64,000 nt of DNA, from NCBI RefSeq assembly GCF_014200015.1, contig NZ_JACHOT010000005.1, positions 62,001-126,000 on the forward strand, written 5' to 3'. This document shows, piece by piece, positions 51,502 through 63,769 of the stretch (position 1 is the stretch's first letter; each line of letters starts with the position of its first letter). The stretch comes from Aminobacter niigataensis. GTDB taxonomy: Bacteria > Pseudomonadota > Alphaproteobacteria > Rhizobiales > Rhizobiaceae. The notes under the pieces were generated by a model that searched no databases, was not told the DNA's origin, and was given only the letters and a program-made list of their open reading frames with translations. The position numbers were made by a program, and so were the translations under genes.

Positions 51502-53118
51502 TCAGGCCGATTGGCGGAACTTGGTCTCGTCGATCGCCGCGGCCATCAGTGTCTTCGTATATGCCTCGCGCGGATCGCCGAAGATCTCCTCCGTCGGCCC
51601 CTCCTCGACGATCTTTCCCTGTTTCATCACGATGATGTAGTCGGACATCGCCCGCACCACGGCGAGGTCGTGGCTGATGAACAGGTAGGACAGGTCGTGG
51701 TCGGCCTGCAGCTTGCGCAGCAGCTCGACGATCTGCTTCTGCACTGATCGGTCGAGCGCCGAGGTCGGCTCGTCGAGCACCACGACCTTGGGCTTGAGGA
51801 TCATCGCCCGGGCGATGGCAATGCGCTGGCGCTGGCCGCCGGAGAATTCGTGCGGATAGCGGTTGCGGGCAGCCGGGTCGAGGCCGACTTCGAGCAAGGC
51901 TTCGACGGCGCGGGCGTCGCGTTGCTTGCCTGAAAGGGACGGCTCGTGGACAAGAAGGCCCTCCGTGATGATCTGACCGACCGTCATCCGCGGAGAGAGC
52001 GAACCGAACGGGTCCTGGAAGACCAATTGCAACTCGCGCCGCAACGGGCGCATTGTCGACTTGTCGGCCTTCGACAGGTCCTGGCCGCCGAAGCGGATCG
52101 AGCCTTCGCTCGGCAGCAGCCTGAGCAGCGCCCGACCAAGCGTGGATTTACCCGAGCCGGACTCGCCGACGATGCCGATGGTCTGATTTCGCTTAAGCAT
52201 TACCGATATGTGGTCGACCGCCTTGAGCAACATCGGCGGACCGGCTAGAAACCCGCCACCGATCTTGAACTCGACCTCGACGTTTCGGCCCTCGAGCAGG
52301 ATCGGCGCATTGTCCGGCGGTGCAGCCTTGCGTCCGGTCGGTTCGGCCGCGAGCAGCATCTTGGTGTAATCGTGCTGCGGATTGGCAAACAACTCGTCTG
52401 CCTTGCCTTCCTCCACCACCTCGCCCGAACGCATCACATAGACCCGGTCGGCAAAGCGCCTGACGATTCCAAGATCGTGGGTGATAAAGACGATCGCCAT
52501 GCCGAGCTTGCGCTGCAACTCGGCAAGCAGCATCAGGATCTGCGCCTGGATCGTCACGTCGAGAGCCGTCGTCGGCTCGTCGGCAATCAGGATGTCCGGA
52601 TCATTGGCCAATGCCATGGCGATCATCACGCGCTGGCGCTGGCCGCCCGACATTTCGTGCGGATAAGACTTCAGGCGGCGCTCGGGGTCGGGAATCTTGA
52701 CCAATTCGAGCAGCCTAAGCGCTTCGACGCGCGCCGCCTTGGCGTCGAGCCCGCGATGCCGCCGAATCGGCTCCATCAGCTGGTTGCCGATCGTGTAGAG
52801 CGGGTCTAGCGAGGTCATCGGCTCCTGGAAGATCATGCTGATCTTGACGCCCCGGACCTTATTGAGTTCCGATTTTCCGAGCGTCAACAGGTTCTTGCCG
52901 CGATAGTCCACCACACCGGTGGCTTCGCCGTTGGACGCGAGAAGGCTCATCGCCGCCATCATCGTCTGGCTCTTGCCGGAGCCGGACTCGCCGACCACCG
53001 CCACCGTCTCGCCGGCGTCGATGTGAAGGTTGATGCCCTTCACCGCTTCCACAGCACCATCGAGCGTGCGGAAGCGGACGCGCAGGTCATTGACCGAAAG
53101 GATCGTTTCGCCAGCCAT
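51502..53118 (-). CDS. Peptide ABC importer, fused double ATPase (OppDF/YejF type)
   Basis: 538 residues with two complete ABC domains in one chain. The first (1-255) has Walker [11 protein letters not shown], signature [15 protein letters not shown] and Walker [14 protein letters not shown]. The second (about 275-530) has [29 protein letters not shown] and [12 protein letters not shown]. Each ends with the oligopeptide-binding-specific extension ([20 protein letters not shown]). The fusion drives uptake of peptides or similar solutes from the periplasm. It starts one base after the OppC-like stop. Confidence 0.92.
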   Translation of the reverse strand: MAGETILSVNDLRVRFRTLDGAVEAVKGINLHIDAGETVAVVGESGSGKSQTMMAAMSLLASNGEATGVVDYRGKNLLTLGKSELNKVRGVKISMIFQEPMTSLDPLYTIGNQLMEPIRRHRGLDAKAARVEALRLLELVKIPDPERRLKSYPHEMSGGQRQRVMIAMALANDPDILIADEPTTALDVTIQAQILMLLAELQRKLGMAIVFITHDLGIVRRFADRVYVMRSGEVVEEGKADELFANPQHDYTKMLLAAEPTGRKAAPPDNAPILLEGRNVEVEFKIGGGFLAGPPMLLKAVDHISVMLKRNQTIGIVGESGSGKSTLGRALLRLLPSEGSIRFGGQDLSKADKSTMRPLRRELQLVFQDPFGSLSPRMTVGQIITEGLLVHEPSLSGKQRDARAVEALLEVGLDPAARNRYPHEFSGGQRQRIAIARAMILKPKVVVLDEPTSALDRSVQKQIVELLRKLQADHDLSYLFISHDLAVVRAMSDYIIVMKQGKIVEEGPTEEIFGDPREAYTKTLMAAAIDETKFRQSA

Positions 53119-53119
53119 C

Positions 53120-54238
53120 TCACCTGTCCTTCGGATCGAGAGCGTCGCGAAGTCCGTCGCCGATGAAATTCAGCGCGAAAAGCGTCGAGACAAGGAAGAA
53201 TGCGGGGAACAAAAGCAGCCAATTGGCGGTGCCGATGTTCTTTGCGCCGGCTGAAATGAGCACGCCCCAGCTCGTCATCGGCTCCTGCACGCCGAGCCCC
53301 AGGAACGACAGGAAGCTCTCCAGGATGATGACTTGGGGCACCAGCAGGGTCATGTAGATGACCACCGGCCCGAGCAGGTTGGGAATGACGTGCCGCAGCA
53401 CGATACCGCGCGACCTGACGCCGAGCGCTTCCGCTGCCTGGACGTATTCCTGTCTTCGGATCGACAAGGCCTGGCCACGCACGATGCGCGCCATGTCGAG
53501 CCATAGCACCGCTCCCACAGCCAGGAACATCAGCACGAAGTTTCGTCCGAAGAAGACGACCAGCATGATGACGAAGAAGATGAACGGCAGCGAATAAAGA
53601 ACGTCGACGATGCGCATCATCACCTCGTCGGTCTTGCCGCCCATAAAGCCGGCGGTTGCGCCATAGACGACACCTATGACCACGGCGACAACTCCGGCCA
53701 GAAGACCGATCGCCAGCGAGATGCGGCCGGCCATCAGCGTTCGCGACAGCAGGTCACGGCCGGTATTGTCGGTGCCGAAGAGGAAGTATTGCTGCTTGAT
53801 CGAGGCGCTCATGACCGCCGTCAGGCCGTCAGCGGATGTGCTATCGAGCTTGGCATTGTCGAACGTATCCGAGCGGTCGAGGTAGCGGATGTTGCGCTCG
53901 TCGAGCGGCTTGGCCGAGGTCACGGTGATGAAGACGCGTTCGCCTTCCTGGCGCCATTCCTTGACGTCGACCCGCATGCGCCGGACGGCGTCGTTCATGG
54001 CGGTCTCGATCATCTCCGGCTTTGGATATGACGAAAGGCTGGGCGGGGTCCTGACATAGTCGGCATAGATCGTGGTGTATTGATGCGGCACGAAATACGG
54101 TCCGACAATACAGACGACGCTCATGGCGATGAGGTAGAAAAGGCTGAACATGGCAGCCTTGTTGGCCTTGAGGCGTGCCCAGGCATCTGCCCAGAGCGAG
54201 CGCCCGACGACAGGGGCAGCGATGGCTGTATCAGTCAT
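53120..54238 (-). CDS. Peptide ABC importer permease, OppC type
   Basis: A 372-residue inner-membrane permease. The OppC_N helix (KANKAAMFSLFYLIAMSVVC) is followed by an unusually long periplasmic part (about 50-140), then five helices. The EAA loop is EYVQAAEALGVRSRGIVLRH VIPN-type. NTGRDLLSRTLMAGRISLAI and VILESFLSFLGLGVQEPMTS are typical. It overlaps the OppB-like gene by 8 bases. Confidence 0.92.
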   Translation of the reverse strand: MTDTAIAAPVVGRSLWADAWARLKANKAAMFSLFYLIAMSVVCIVGPYFVPHQYTTIYADYVRTPPSLSSYPKPEMIETAMNDAVRRMRVDVKEWRQEGERVFITVTSAKPLDERNIRYLDRSDTFDNAKLDSTSADGLTAVMSASIKQQYFLFGTDNTGRDLLSRTLMAGRISLAIGLLAGVVAVVIGVVYGATAGFMGGKTDEVMMRIVDVLYSLPFIFFVIMLVVFFGRNFVLMFLAVGAVLWLDMARIVRGQALSIRRQEYVQAAEALGVRSRGIVLRHVIPNLLGPVVIYMTLLVPQVIILESFLSFLGLGVQEPMTSWGVLISAGAKNIGTANWLLLFPAFFLVSTLFALNFIGDGLRDALDPKDR

Positions 54239-55154
54239 AACGCACCCTCGGATCGAAGAAGGCGTAGAGGATGTCGACGATCAGGTTGAATGCGATCGTG
54301 AACAGCGCGATCACCACGACCGTTCCCATCACCAGCGTATAGTCGCGGTTGAGCGCCGCATCGACGAAATAGCGGCCAACGCCGGGAATGGCGAAGATGG
54401 TCTCGACGATGATCGAGCCGGTGAGCAGTGCCGCAGCCGCCGGGCCGGCATAGGATACGATAGGCAGCACCGCGCCCCTGAGCGCATGCTTAACCACCAC
54501 CGACCAGTCGGACAGGCCTAGCGCACGCGCAGTTCGGATGTGGTTGGACCGCAGCGACTCGATCATGGAGCCGCGCATCAGGCGCGCGACGATGGCGATC
54601 TGCGGCAATGACAAGGTCAGGATTGGGCCGATCTTGTTGATCAGCGCACCATCACCCCAGCCGCCGATCGGCAGCAGCTTCCAGGTGAGACCGAACAGGA
54701 GCTGGATCACGGGCGCGATGACGAAGGTAGGGATCGTGCTGCCGGCAGTGGCAAGCGCGATGACCGAATAATCGCCGAGCTTGTTCTGGTTGAGCGCGGC
54801 TACGATCCCAAGGATGCCACCGACAAACAACGCGAGCGCCAGAGCCGAGAAACCGAGCTGGATCGAGATCGGCAGACCCTTGGCGAACAGTTCAGTGACG
54901 GTGAAATCGGGAAGATTGTAGCTCGGCCCGAAATTGCCATGCAGCAGGTTCTTGAGGTAGTTGACGTACTGGAGCCAGAGTGGGTCGCCCAGGCCGAACT
55001 GCGCTTCGAGGTTGGCCTTGATCTCCGGGCTCAGTCCTCTTTCCTGATTGAACGGCCCGCCGGGTGCGATGCGGATCAGGAAGAATGCCATTGTCACAAT
55101 GACAAAAAGGGTGGGAATGGCGGTCAGAAGCCGCCGTATCACATATACAAACAT
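54231..55154 (-). CDS. Peptide ABC importer permease, OppB type
   Basis: A 307-residue permease: MFVYVIRRLLTAIPTLFVIV, RIAPGGPFNQERGLSPEIKA and LDPLW-type LGDPLWLQYVNYLKNLLHGN are OppB/DppB signatures, with the EAA loop HIRTARALGLSDWSVVVKHA. Six membrane helices. Together with the OppC-like protein it forms the channel. It follows the binding-protein gene by 83 bases containing a long hairpin. Confidence 0.92.
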   Translation of the reverse strand: MFVYVIRRLLTAIPTLFVIVTMAFFLIRIAPGGPFNQERGLSPEIKANLEAQFGLGDPLWLQYVNYLKNLLHGNFGPSYNLPDFTVTELFAKGLPISIQLGFSALALALFVGGILGIVAALNQNKLGDYSVIALATAGSTIPTFVIAPVIQLLFGLTWKLLPIGGWGDGALINKIGPILTLSLPQIAIVARLMRGSMIESLRSNHIRTARALGLSDWSVVVKHALRGAVLPIVSYAGPAAAALLTGSIIVETIFAIPGVGRYFVDAALNRDYTLVMGTVVVIALFTIAFNLIVDILYAFFDPRVRYD

Positions 55155-55199
55155 GGGCGCCGTACTCCGTTACGCCAGCCAGAAACATATCCAGCTAGG

Positions 55200-55227
55200 G
55201 TCGCCGCTCCCGGGTGGGAGCGGCGAC
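55200..55227 (-). other. Intercistronic hairpin between binding-protein and permease genes
   Basis: GTCGCCGCTCCC-GGGT-GGGAGCGGCGAC is a perfect 12-base stem with a 4-base loop, 10 bases after the binding-protein stop. No T run follows, so it more likely stabilises the 3' end of the binding-protein mRNA or attenuates, giving more binding protein than permease, as in other ABC operons. Confidence 0.7.
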
Positions 55228-55237
55228 ACAATCAGAG

Positions 55238-56833
55238 TTACTCGACTTTGCTGATGAAGCGGGTCGGGTGAACGTCCATGACGTTTTCATCAAAGCCCTT
55301 GAGCTTGGACGAAACCAGGTTCTTGTAGCTGTAGTAGAGGATCGGAATGAAGCCCGTATCCTCAAGGACAATGCGCTCGGCTTCCTGCATGTCCTTCATG
55401 CGCTCTTCCGGCTTGCCGCCTGCGGCAGCAGCCTTGTCCATGGCTTCCTCGAACTTCGGATTGTTGTAGACTGAATAGTTGTTGCCGCTCGCCTTGCGCG
55501 CGACACCGAGGAAGGTCTCCGGATCCTTGTAGTCGGCAATCCAGCCGACGCGGGCCGTATCGTAGTCGCCCTTCTGCTCAAGGAACCCGTAGTGGGTCTT
55601 GGTGTCGGTGTTGACCAGCGACACTTCAACGCCGAGCGGCTTGAGCTGCTCCTGGATTGCGACGGCCGTATTCTTGTGGTTTTCCGACGTGTTGTAGCGG
55701 ATTTCCATCTTCAGCGGCTTGTCGGGACCATAACCAAGTTCCTTCAGGATCTTGGCGGCCTCGTCTTCGCGGTCGATCTGGGTCTTGTCGGCATAGTCGG
55801 CTGCGATGGGCGTGTAGCCCTCGATGCCCGGAGGCACCATCGTGTAGCTCGGCAGCATCGAATTCTGCCAGACCTTCTCGGCGATGAAGTCGCGGTCGAT
55901 CGCCATCGAAATCGCCTTGCGAAGCTGCAGGTTCGTCCACGGCTCCTTGTCCCACTTCATCGCGTAATAGTAGGTGCCGAGCTGGGCACCGACGCGCAAC
56001 TGATCGCCGAACTTGGTCTTCAGATCGGCCATCTGTTCGGTCGGGATGTCGTCGTTGCTGTCCAGTTCGCCAGCCTCGAAACGCTTGATGGCGGTCGAGC
56101 GGTCTTCGGTCGGGATGTAGTTGACGACGTCGACCTTGACGTTCGCAGCGTCATAGAACTTCGGGTTCTTGAGCAGCTTGATGTGGTCGTTAGGGACGAA
56201 TTCGGCAAGCGTGAACGCACCGTTGGAAACCAGGTTACCCGGCTTGATCCAGTCGGCGCCAAGCTTCTCGATCGCCGCCTTGTTGACCGGGTAAGCCGCC
56301 TGGTGGGTGAGCATTTCAAGGAAATAAGGCGTCGGGGCCTTCAGCGTCACTTCAAGCGTCGAAGCATCGACAGCCTTCACGCCCATGTCCTCGAGCTTTG
56401 CCTTGCCGGTGTTGACCTCTTCGGCATTCACGATCGGGTACAGCATCGAGGCGTATTCGGCGCCGGTCGCCGGATCTTCGAGACGACGGAACGAGTAGAC
56501 GAAGTCTTCAGCCGTTACCGGGCTGCCATCCGACCAGGTCGCGCCCTGGCGCAGCTTGAAGGTATAAACTTTGCCATCGTCCGAAACGGTCCAGCTCTCG
56601 GCCGCACCAGGAATCAGATTGGCACCCTGGTCCTGCATCACCAGGCCAAAGAACAAGTCGCGCAGGATGTGCGCTTCATAGACAGTCGAGGTCTTGTGCG
56701 GATCAAGCGATTCCGGATCGGCCGAATTGCCGCGATTGAAGACGACCTCGGCAAAGGCCGGCATGGAGACCGCGCCGGTGGCCAAGGCAAGCGTCGTGGC
56801 GAACACGGTCGCTTTCAGCATGTTCTTCAGCAT
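55238..56833 (-). CDS. Peptide ABC importer periplasmic binding protein (OppA type)
   Basis: A 531-residue SBP_bac_5 family protein. I use the ATG at 56833 (MLKNMLKATVFATTLALATG), with GGGAG upstream, giving a signal peptide cleaved after MPAFA. The mature start EVVFNRGNSADPESLDPHKT, FSYFRRLEDPATGAEYASML-type region and YTPIAADYADKTQ match OppA-like proteins. First gene of the importer operon. The 172 bases upstream to the alpha-glucosidase stop hold its promoter; CACGA-C-TCGTG (56984-56994) is a small perfect palindrome there. Confidence 0.92.
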   Translation of the reverse strand: MLKNMLKATVFATTLALATGAVSMPAFAEVVFNRGNSADPESLDPHKTSTVYEAHILRDLFFGLVMQDQGANLIPGAAESWTVSDDGKVYTFKLRQGATWSDGSPVTAEDFVYSFRRLEDPATGAEYASMLYPIVNAEEVNTGKAKLEDMGVKAVDASTLEVTLKAPTPYFLEMLTHQAAYPVNKAAIEKLGADWIKPGNLVSNGAFTLAEFVPNDHIKLLKNPKFYDAANVKVDVVNYIPTEDRSTAIKRFEAGELDSNDDIPTEQMADLKTKFGDQLRVGAQLGTYYYAMKWDKEPWTNLQLRKAISMAIDRDFIAEKVWQNSMLPSYTMVPPGIEGYTPIAADYADKTQIDREDEAAKILKELGYGPDKPLKMEIRYNTSENHKNTAVAIQEQLKPLGVEVSLVNTDTKTHYGFLEQKGDYDTARVGWIADYKDPETFLGVARKASGNNYSVYNNPKFEEAMDKAAAAGGKPEERMKDMQEAERIVLEDTGFIPILYYSYKNLVSSKLKGFDENVMDVHPTRFISKVE

Positions 56834-57020
56834 GATTGTTTCTCCCAAGTGGCCTGTTCCTCGTAAAACAGGCCTCGCCTAGTTAGCGCCCGAATGCCGG
56901 ATTTTTCCGGTTTCGTTGAGCGAGCCGGCAGCTCCCTACCGCCAGCGGTGGCTGACACTATCCACGGCGAATTTTTATTTCAACACGACTCGTGCTCACC
57001 TAAAGTCAACTTGAGCGCCT

Positions 57021-58664
57021 TCAAACCAAGCGTCCGATAAAGTAACCGAGCGGAGGAAGCGCGATCCTGCCTCCTTCGAGTTCGTCCGAGCCTCCGGGAA
57101 AATCGAGCGGAAGCAACCCGGTGAGCCGCGCGGGAACCGGCCAAACGGCGGAATCCTCGGCAAAGTTGAAGACGCAAAGCAGCCGCTCGCCGTCTGCCTC
57201 GCGCACGAAAGAGAGCACGTCGCCGTCGGCTTCCAGCAATGAGATCGAGCCGTGGATAAGTGCCGGAAGCGCCCTGCGGGCGGCGAGCACGGCGCGGTAG
57301 CGGGCCAGAACCGACCCCTCGTCTCGTTGCTGCCGGTCAACGGCATGGGCGCGATGACCAGCCGGAATCGGCAGCCACGGCTTGCCGTCGGAAAAGCCCC
57401 CCTGCTCCGACTGGGCCTCCCAAACCATCGGCGTGCGGCAGCCGTCCCGGCCCTTCTGGCCGGGCCAGAATCGGATACCGTAGGGATCGCGCAGGTCTTC
57501 GAAGGCAAGTTCCGCCTCCGTCAGGCCAAGCTCCTCGCCCTGATAGATGCAGATCGAGCCGCGCAGGCAGGCAAGCAAGGCGACCGAGAACTTCGCGACC
57601 GCCTCCGGATCGCCGCCGGGCCGGGTCCAGCGCGTGACATGGCGGGCTACGTCATGATTGGAGAAAGCCCAGCAAATCCAGCCGTCGGTGACCGCTGCCT
57701 CGAAATCGGCAATGCACTTCAGGACATGCGCAGCCGAGAATTTAGGCCCCAGCAGGTCGAAGGTGTAGCACATGTCGAGCTTGTCGCCGCCAGAGGTGTA
57801 GGCGGCTACCGTCTGCAGCGAGCGCTCTCCGTCTCCGACCTCGCCGACCGAGCTTCGCCCGTCATATTCGTCGAGCAACGCCCGGAAGCGCTTGAGAAAT
57901 TCGAGGTTTTCCGGCCGCGTCTTGTCGAACAAATGGTCCTGGAATTCGTAAGGGTTGGTTTCCTCGTTCTCGCCGGCAATGCTCTTCGGCAAGGGCGGGT
58001 TGTCGCGCAGCCACCTGTCGTGGACGTAGAAATTGACCGTATCTAGCCGGAAGCCATCAACGCCCCGGTCGAGCCAGAAGCGCACAGTCTCCAGCAAGGC
58101 ATCCTGCACGTCGGGATTGTGGAAATTGAGGTCGGGCTGCGAGGCCAGGAAGTTGTGCTGGTAATATTGCCTGCGGGTCGAATCCCACTCCCAGCCAGGG
58201 CCGCCGAAGATCGATATCCAGTTGTTGGGGGCGCCTCCGTCGGGCTTGGGCGGAGCCCAGACGTACCAGTCGGCCTTGGGGTTGTCGCGGCTGGCGCGGC
58301 TCTCCACGAACCACGGATGCTGGTCCGAAGAGTGCGACAGCACCTGGTCGATGATGATCTTCAGCCCGAGGCGATGGGCTTCGGCAATCAGCGCGTCGAA
58401 ATCCGCCAGCGTGCCGAACATGGGGTCGACATCGCAGTAGTCCGAAACGTCGTAGCCCATGTCCGCCATCGGCGACTTGAAGAACGGCGAAAGCCAGACT
58501 GCGTCGACACCGAGCGAGGCAATGTGCGCCAGGCGACGCGTAATGCCTGCAAGGTCGCCGCTGCCGTCACCCGTCGTGTCCTGAAAAGAGCGAGGGTAAA
58601 CCTGATAGATGACGCAGCCGCGCCACCAGTCAGCAGGGGGCATCGTTCCCTCTTTCGGCACCAT
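57021..58664 (-). CDS. GH13 alpha-glucosidase
   Basis: A 547-residue GH13 enzyme of the oligo-1,6-/alpha-glucosidase subfamily: WWRGCVIYQVYPRSFQDTTG, GVDAVWLSPFFKSPMADMGY, the nucleophile Asp in GVDGFRLDTVNFYVHD, the acid Glu in SSVGEVGDGERSL and the transition-state Asp in WAFSNHDVARHVTRW. AAGGAG precedes the ATG at 58664. No signal peptide, so cytoplasmic. It is the last gene of the glycogen operon, 18 bases after glgX, and probably hydrolyses short oligosaccharides released by debranching, or sucrose/trehalulose-type sugars (inference). Confidence 0.9.
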   Translation of the reverse strand: MVPKEGTMPPADWWRGCVIYQVYPRSFQDTTGDGSGDLAGITRRLAHIASLGVDAVWLSPFFKSPMADMGYDVSDYCDVDPMFGTLADFDALIAEAHRLGLKIIIDQVLSHSSDQHPWFVESRASRDNPKADWYVWAPPKPDGGAPNNWISIFGGPGWEWDSTRRQYYQHNFLASQPDLNFHNPDVQDALLETVRFWLDRGVDGFRLDTVNFYVHDRWLRDNPPLPKSIAGENEETNPYEFQDHLFDKTRPENLEFLKRFRALLDEYDGRSSVGEVGDGERSLQTVAAYTSGGDKLDMCYTFDLLGPKFSAAHVLKCIADFEAAVTDGWICWAFSNHDVARHVTRWTRPGGDPEAVAKFSVALLACLRGSICIYQGEELGLTEAELAFEDLRDPYGIRFWPGQKGRDGCRTPMVWEAQSEQGGFSDGKPWLPIPAGHRAHAVDRQQRDEGSVLARYRAVLAARRALPALIHGSISLLEADGDVLSFVREADGERLLCVFNFAEDSAVWPVPARLTGLLPLDFPGGSDELEGGRIALPPLGYFIGRLV

Positions 58665-58682
58665 TGCAGTTCTCCTTGGCTG

Positions 58683-60691
58683 TCACTCGCCGGGATGTTC
58701 GATGGCAAAAAGCACGGTGCGCGCCGGCACCGCGGTGCGGTTCTCGAGCGGCCCTGTCCCGCCTGCAACCGGCTGCCATTGGAAGCCGGGACGAGTTGGA
58801 AGCTTGAAGGTGGCGTCGCGCCGCGCCCCATTGATCATGACGGCGAGCTGTCCGCCAAAGGCGGTTCCGTTTCCAAGCAGCATGGTCAGGCGATGCCGGT
58901 CGGGCTCGTGCCAGGTGGCGTCGCTCATCGGCCGGCCCGCTTCCGTCAGCCATTCCACGTCAGATACGGCCGAGCCATGCCTGGGTGTGCCGGCCAGGAA
59001 ATCCAGTTCGGCCAGCGCGGGTATCTCGCGCCGGAGCCTCGAAAGGTTGGCTACGAAATCCTCAAGCGCGACGTCCCGGTCGACCCAGTCCAGCCACGTC
59101 AGTTCGTTGTCCTGCGCGTAAGCATTGTTGTTGCCATGCTGGCTGCGGCCGAACTCGTCGCCTGCAGTCAGCATGATGGCGCCGCGCGAGGCGAACAGCA
59201 CGGCCAGCATGGCGCGCACGTCCCGGCCGCGCTCGGCGGCGATCTCGGGGTCGCTGCTTTCACCCTCGACACCGTTGTTCCAGGAAAAATTCTCGTTGTG
59301 GCCGTCGTGATTGTGTTCACCATTGGCCTCGTTATGCTTGCGTTCGTAGCGCACGATGTCCGCCAGCGTCATGCCGTCGTGGGCGGCGACGAAATTCACC
59401 GTCCGCGTTTGCGCTCCTCCGCCGAATATGTCGGACGAACCCGCAAGCCTGGTCGCCAGGGCGCCGACCATGCCGCGGTCGCCGCGCCAGAAGCGCCTGA
59501 CGTCGTCGCGGTAGCGATCGTTCCACTCCTGGAATTCGGGCGGAAAACCGCCGAGGCGATAGCCATTGTGGCCGATGTCCCATGGCTCGGCGATGAGAAC
59601 ACGGTCGCCAATGATCGGATCCTGGCGCATGCCCTGGAGCAGCGGTGCATCCGCCCGGAACTCGCCATCGACCCGTCCCAGCACCGGCGCGAGATCGAAA
59701 CGGAAACCGTCGACGCCGGCATGAACGACAAAATGCCTGAGACTGTCGAGAATGAGCTGCTGCGCCACCGAATGGTCGCAGGCGAGCGTGTTGCCGGTGC
59801 CGGTGTCATTGGCAAAGCGGCCGGGGTCATCTGTGGCCCCGCGATAGTAGGCGCGATTGTCGAGACCGCGCAGCGACAGCGTCGGTCCGAGTTCATCGCT
59901 TTCGGCCGTATGGTTGAAAACGAGGTCGAGGATGACGCCTATGCCGGCCTCGTGGAGTGCGGCCGTTGTCTCACGCAAGTCGTCTATCCCATTGGGCGCC
60001 AGGCGCGGATCGAGCGCCATGAAGCTGACGGGATTGTAGCCCCAGGAATTGCTGAGCCCCAGCGCCGGCAGGTGGCGCTCGTCCATCGTCGCGGTCACCG
60101 GCATGAGTTCGACGGCCGACACGCCCAGCCTCAGGAGATGCTCGATGACAGCCGGCTCGGCCAAGGCGCGGATCGTGCCGCGAAGCTTCGTCGGGATGGA
60201 CGGATGCGCCATCGAAAAGGCGCGCACCGGCACCTCGTAGATGAGCCCGCCCCGCGTGAAGGTTGGTGCTGCAGTCGGCGCTGTTGGCAGCCTGACCGCC
60301 ACAGCCTTCGGCATCAGATCGGCGGTGTCGCCGCCCTGCCCCCTTCTCGCCGCCAGCCGTCCGTCATAACGATAGGCTCTGTCAATTCGAACGGCGTAGG
60401 GGTCAACCAGCAGCTTGTCGGGATCGAACCAAAGACCCTCATCAGGCACATATGGCCCGTCGGCGCGGAAGCCGTAGCGGGTTCCCTCGCGCAGGCCGGC
60501 AACCGACAGCGCGAAAACGCCCTCGCCCTCGCGCTGGAGTTCCAGCCTGTCGGTCTCGGCCTTGCCGGCCGCATCGAAGACCGACACCCAGATGCGCTCG
60601 GCAGCACCGGACCAGACGGCAAAACGGATGCCGCCTTCGGATACGGTCGCGCCAAACCGCGGCCGATATTCAGCCGCTGCGTCCATTGGCA

Positions 60692-60692
<1 letters not shown>
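58683..60692 (-). CDS. glgX: Glycogen debranching enzyme GlgX
   Basis: A 669-residue GH13 isoamylase-type enzyme that hydrolyses alpha-1,6 branches of phosphorylase-trimmed glycogen. An N-terminal CBM48 (RFGATVSEGGIRFAVWSGAA, RYGFRADGPYVPDEGLWFDP) precedes the barrel with VILDLVFNHTAESDELGPTL, nucleophile Asp in VDGFRFDLAPVLGR and Glu in VLIAEPWDIGHNGY. GDEFGRSQHGNNNAYAQDNE is diagnostic. Its first base overlaps the pgm stop. Confidence 0.92.
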
Positions 60693-62320
<1,628 letters not shown>

Positions 62321-63766
62321 TCAGGCATCCCTTTTTGAGAGAAGCATGCGGTAAAGTGCGGCATATTTCTGGGCGCTTCGATCCCAGGACACATCCGCCT
62401 TCATGCCTTGCCTCTGCAACGACGCCCAGGCAGCCGGGTCGGCGTAAAGCGCGTTGGCCCTGAGGATGGCATGGTGGAAATCGCCCGCATTCTCCGGCGC
62501 GAACTGAAAACCGGTGGCAACACCGGCCGCGACCGCGGCCTCGTTGGCGTCGATGACGGTGTCCGCCAGGCCGCCGGTTCGCGCTACGATCGGCACGCAG
62601 CCATAGCGCAGGCCATAGAGCTGGGTCAGGCCGCAAGGCTCGAAGCGCGACGGGATCAGGATGCCGTCGGCACCGCCCTGCAACTGATGGGAAAGTCCCT
62701 CGTCGTAGCCGATGACGACGCCCACCCGGCCACGATGGCGCGCGGCGGCAGCCAAAAGCGCGCCTTCCAACCCGGCGTCGCCCGAACCCAGGATCGCCAG
62801 CCGGGCACCGGAGGCCACCACCGGGTCGATGATCGACGCCAGAATATCGATGCCTTTCTGCCAGGTCAGGCGGCTGACCACGCAGTAGATCGGCCCATCG
62901 TCGCGGTCGAGCGTCATGCGCTCTTCGATGGCGCGCTTGTTGGCCTTGCGCCCCTTCAGGCTCTTCGCCGTGTACGTCGCGGCCAGATGCTTGTCCGTCT
63001 CAGGGTTCCAGATATCGTCGTCAATACCGTTGACGATGCCGTGGAGTTCGGCTGCGCGCAGGTTGATCAGCCCGTCGAGCCCCATGCCGAATGCCGGTGT
63101 GCGGATTTCCTGGGCGTAGGTCGGGCTGACAGTGGTGATCGCCCAGGCCGCCTGCAGGCCGGCCTTGAGGAAGCCGACACCGCCGTAATATTCGATCCCG
63201 TCCAGCGCCATCGCCTGCTGCGGCAGACCAAGGCCCGCGAAGATGCTGGCCCCGAATTGGCCCTGGAAGGCCAGGTTGTGCACCGTCATCACCGACGGCA
63301 CCTTTGCCGCCTCGCCGTAGCGCATGTAGGCCAGCGTCATCGCCGATTGCCAGTCATGGGCGTGGACGATATCGGGCTTGTAGTCCTTGACCACGCCGGC
63401 GGCGATGTCGGCGCCGACACGGCCAAGTGCCGCGAAGCGCCGCCAATTGTCCTGCCAGTCGGCCCCGGTGGCGTCGCCATAAGGGCCACCCGGCCGGTCG
63501 AACAGGTGCGGCGCGTCGAGCACCAGCATATCCAGCCCGCCGATCTCGGCCGCATGGAGTGCTGCCTTGCCGCCTTGCAGGGCGGTGTATAGATGAACCG
63601 CCTTTTTCTTCTTCAGCGCGCTCATCACGACGGGATAACCCGGCACCAGGCTGCGCGTGCCGACGCCGAGCCCGGCAAGCGCCTCCGGAAGCGCGCCGGT
63701 GACGTCGGCCAGCCCGCCGGTCTTGATCAGCGGAAAAATCTCGGGCGTGACCGAAAGCACCTGCAC
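62321..63766 (-). CDS. glgA: Glycogen synthase
   Basis: A 481-residue GT5 synthase adding glucose from ADP-glucose to glycogen. The ADP-glucose site is [26 protein letters not shown], the KTGGLAD motif near residue 16. Others are [33 protein letters not shown] and [20 protein letters not shown] with the catalytic Glu. It begins 3 bases after the glgC stop. Confidence 0.93.
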   Translation of the reverse strand: MQVLSVTPEIFPLIKTGGLADVTGALPEALAGLGVGTRSLVPGYPVVMSALKKKKAVHLYTALQGGKAALHAAEIGGLDMLVLDAPHLFDRPGGPYGDATGADWQDNWRRFAALGRVGADIAAGVVKDYKPDIVHAHDWQSAMTLAYMRYGEAAKVPSVMTVHNLAFQGQFGASIFAGLGLPQQAMALDGIEYYGGVGFLKAGLQAAWAITTVSPTYAQEIRTPAFGMGLDGLINLRAAELHGIVNGIDDDIWNPETDKHLAATYTAKSLKGRKANKRAIEERMTLDRDDGPIYCVVSRLTWQKGIDILASIIDPVVASGARLAILGSGDAGLEGALLAAAARHRGRVGVVIGYDEGLSHQLQGGADGILIPSRFEPCGLTQLYGLRYGCVPIVARTGGLADTVIDANEAAVAAGVATGFQFAPENAGDFHHAILRANALYADPAAWASLQRQGMKADVSWDRSAQKYAALYRMLLSKRDA

Positions 63767-63769
63767 CAG

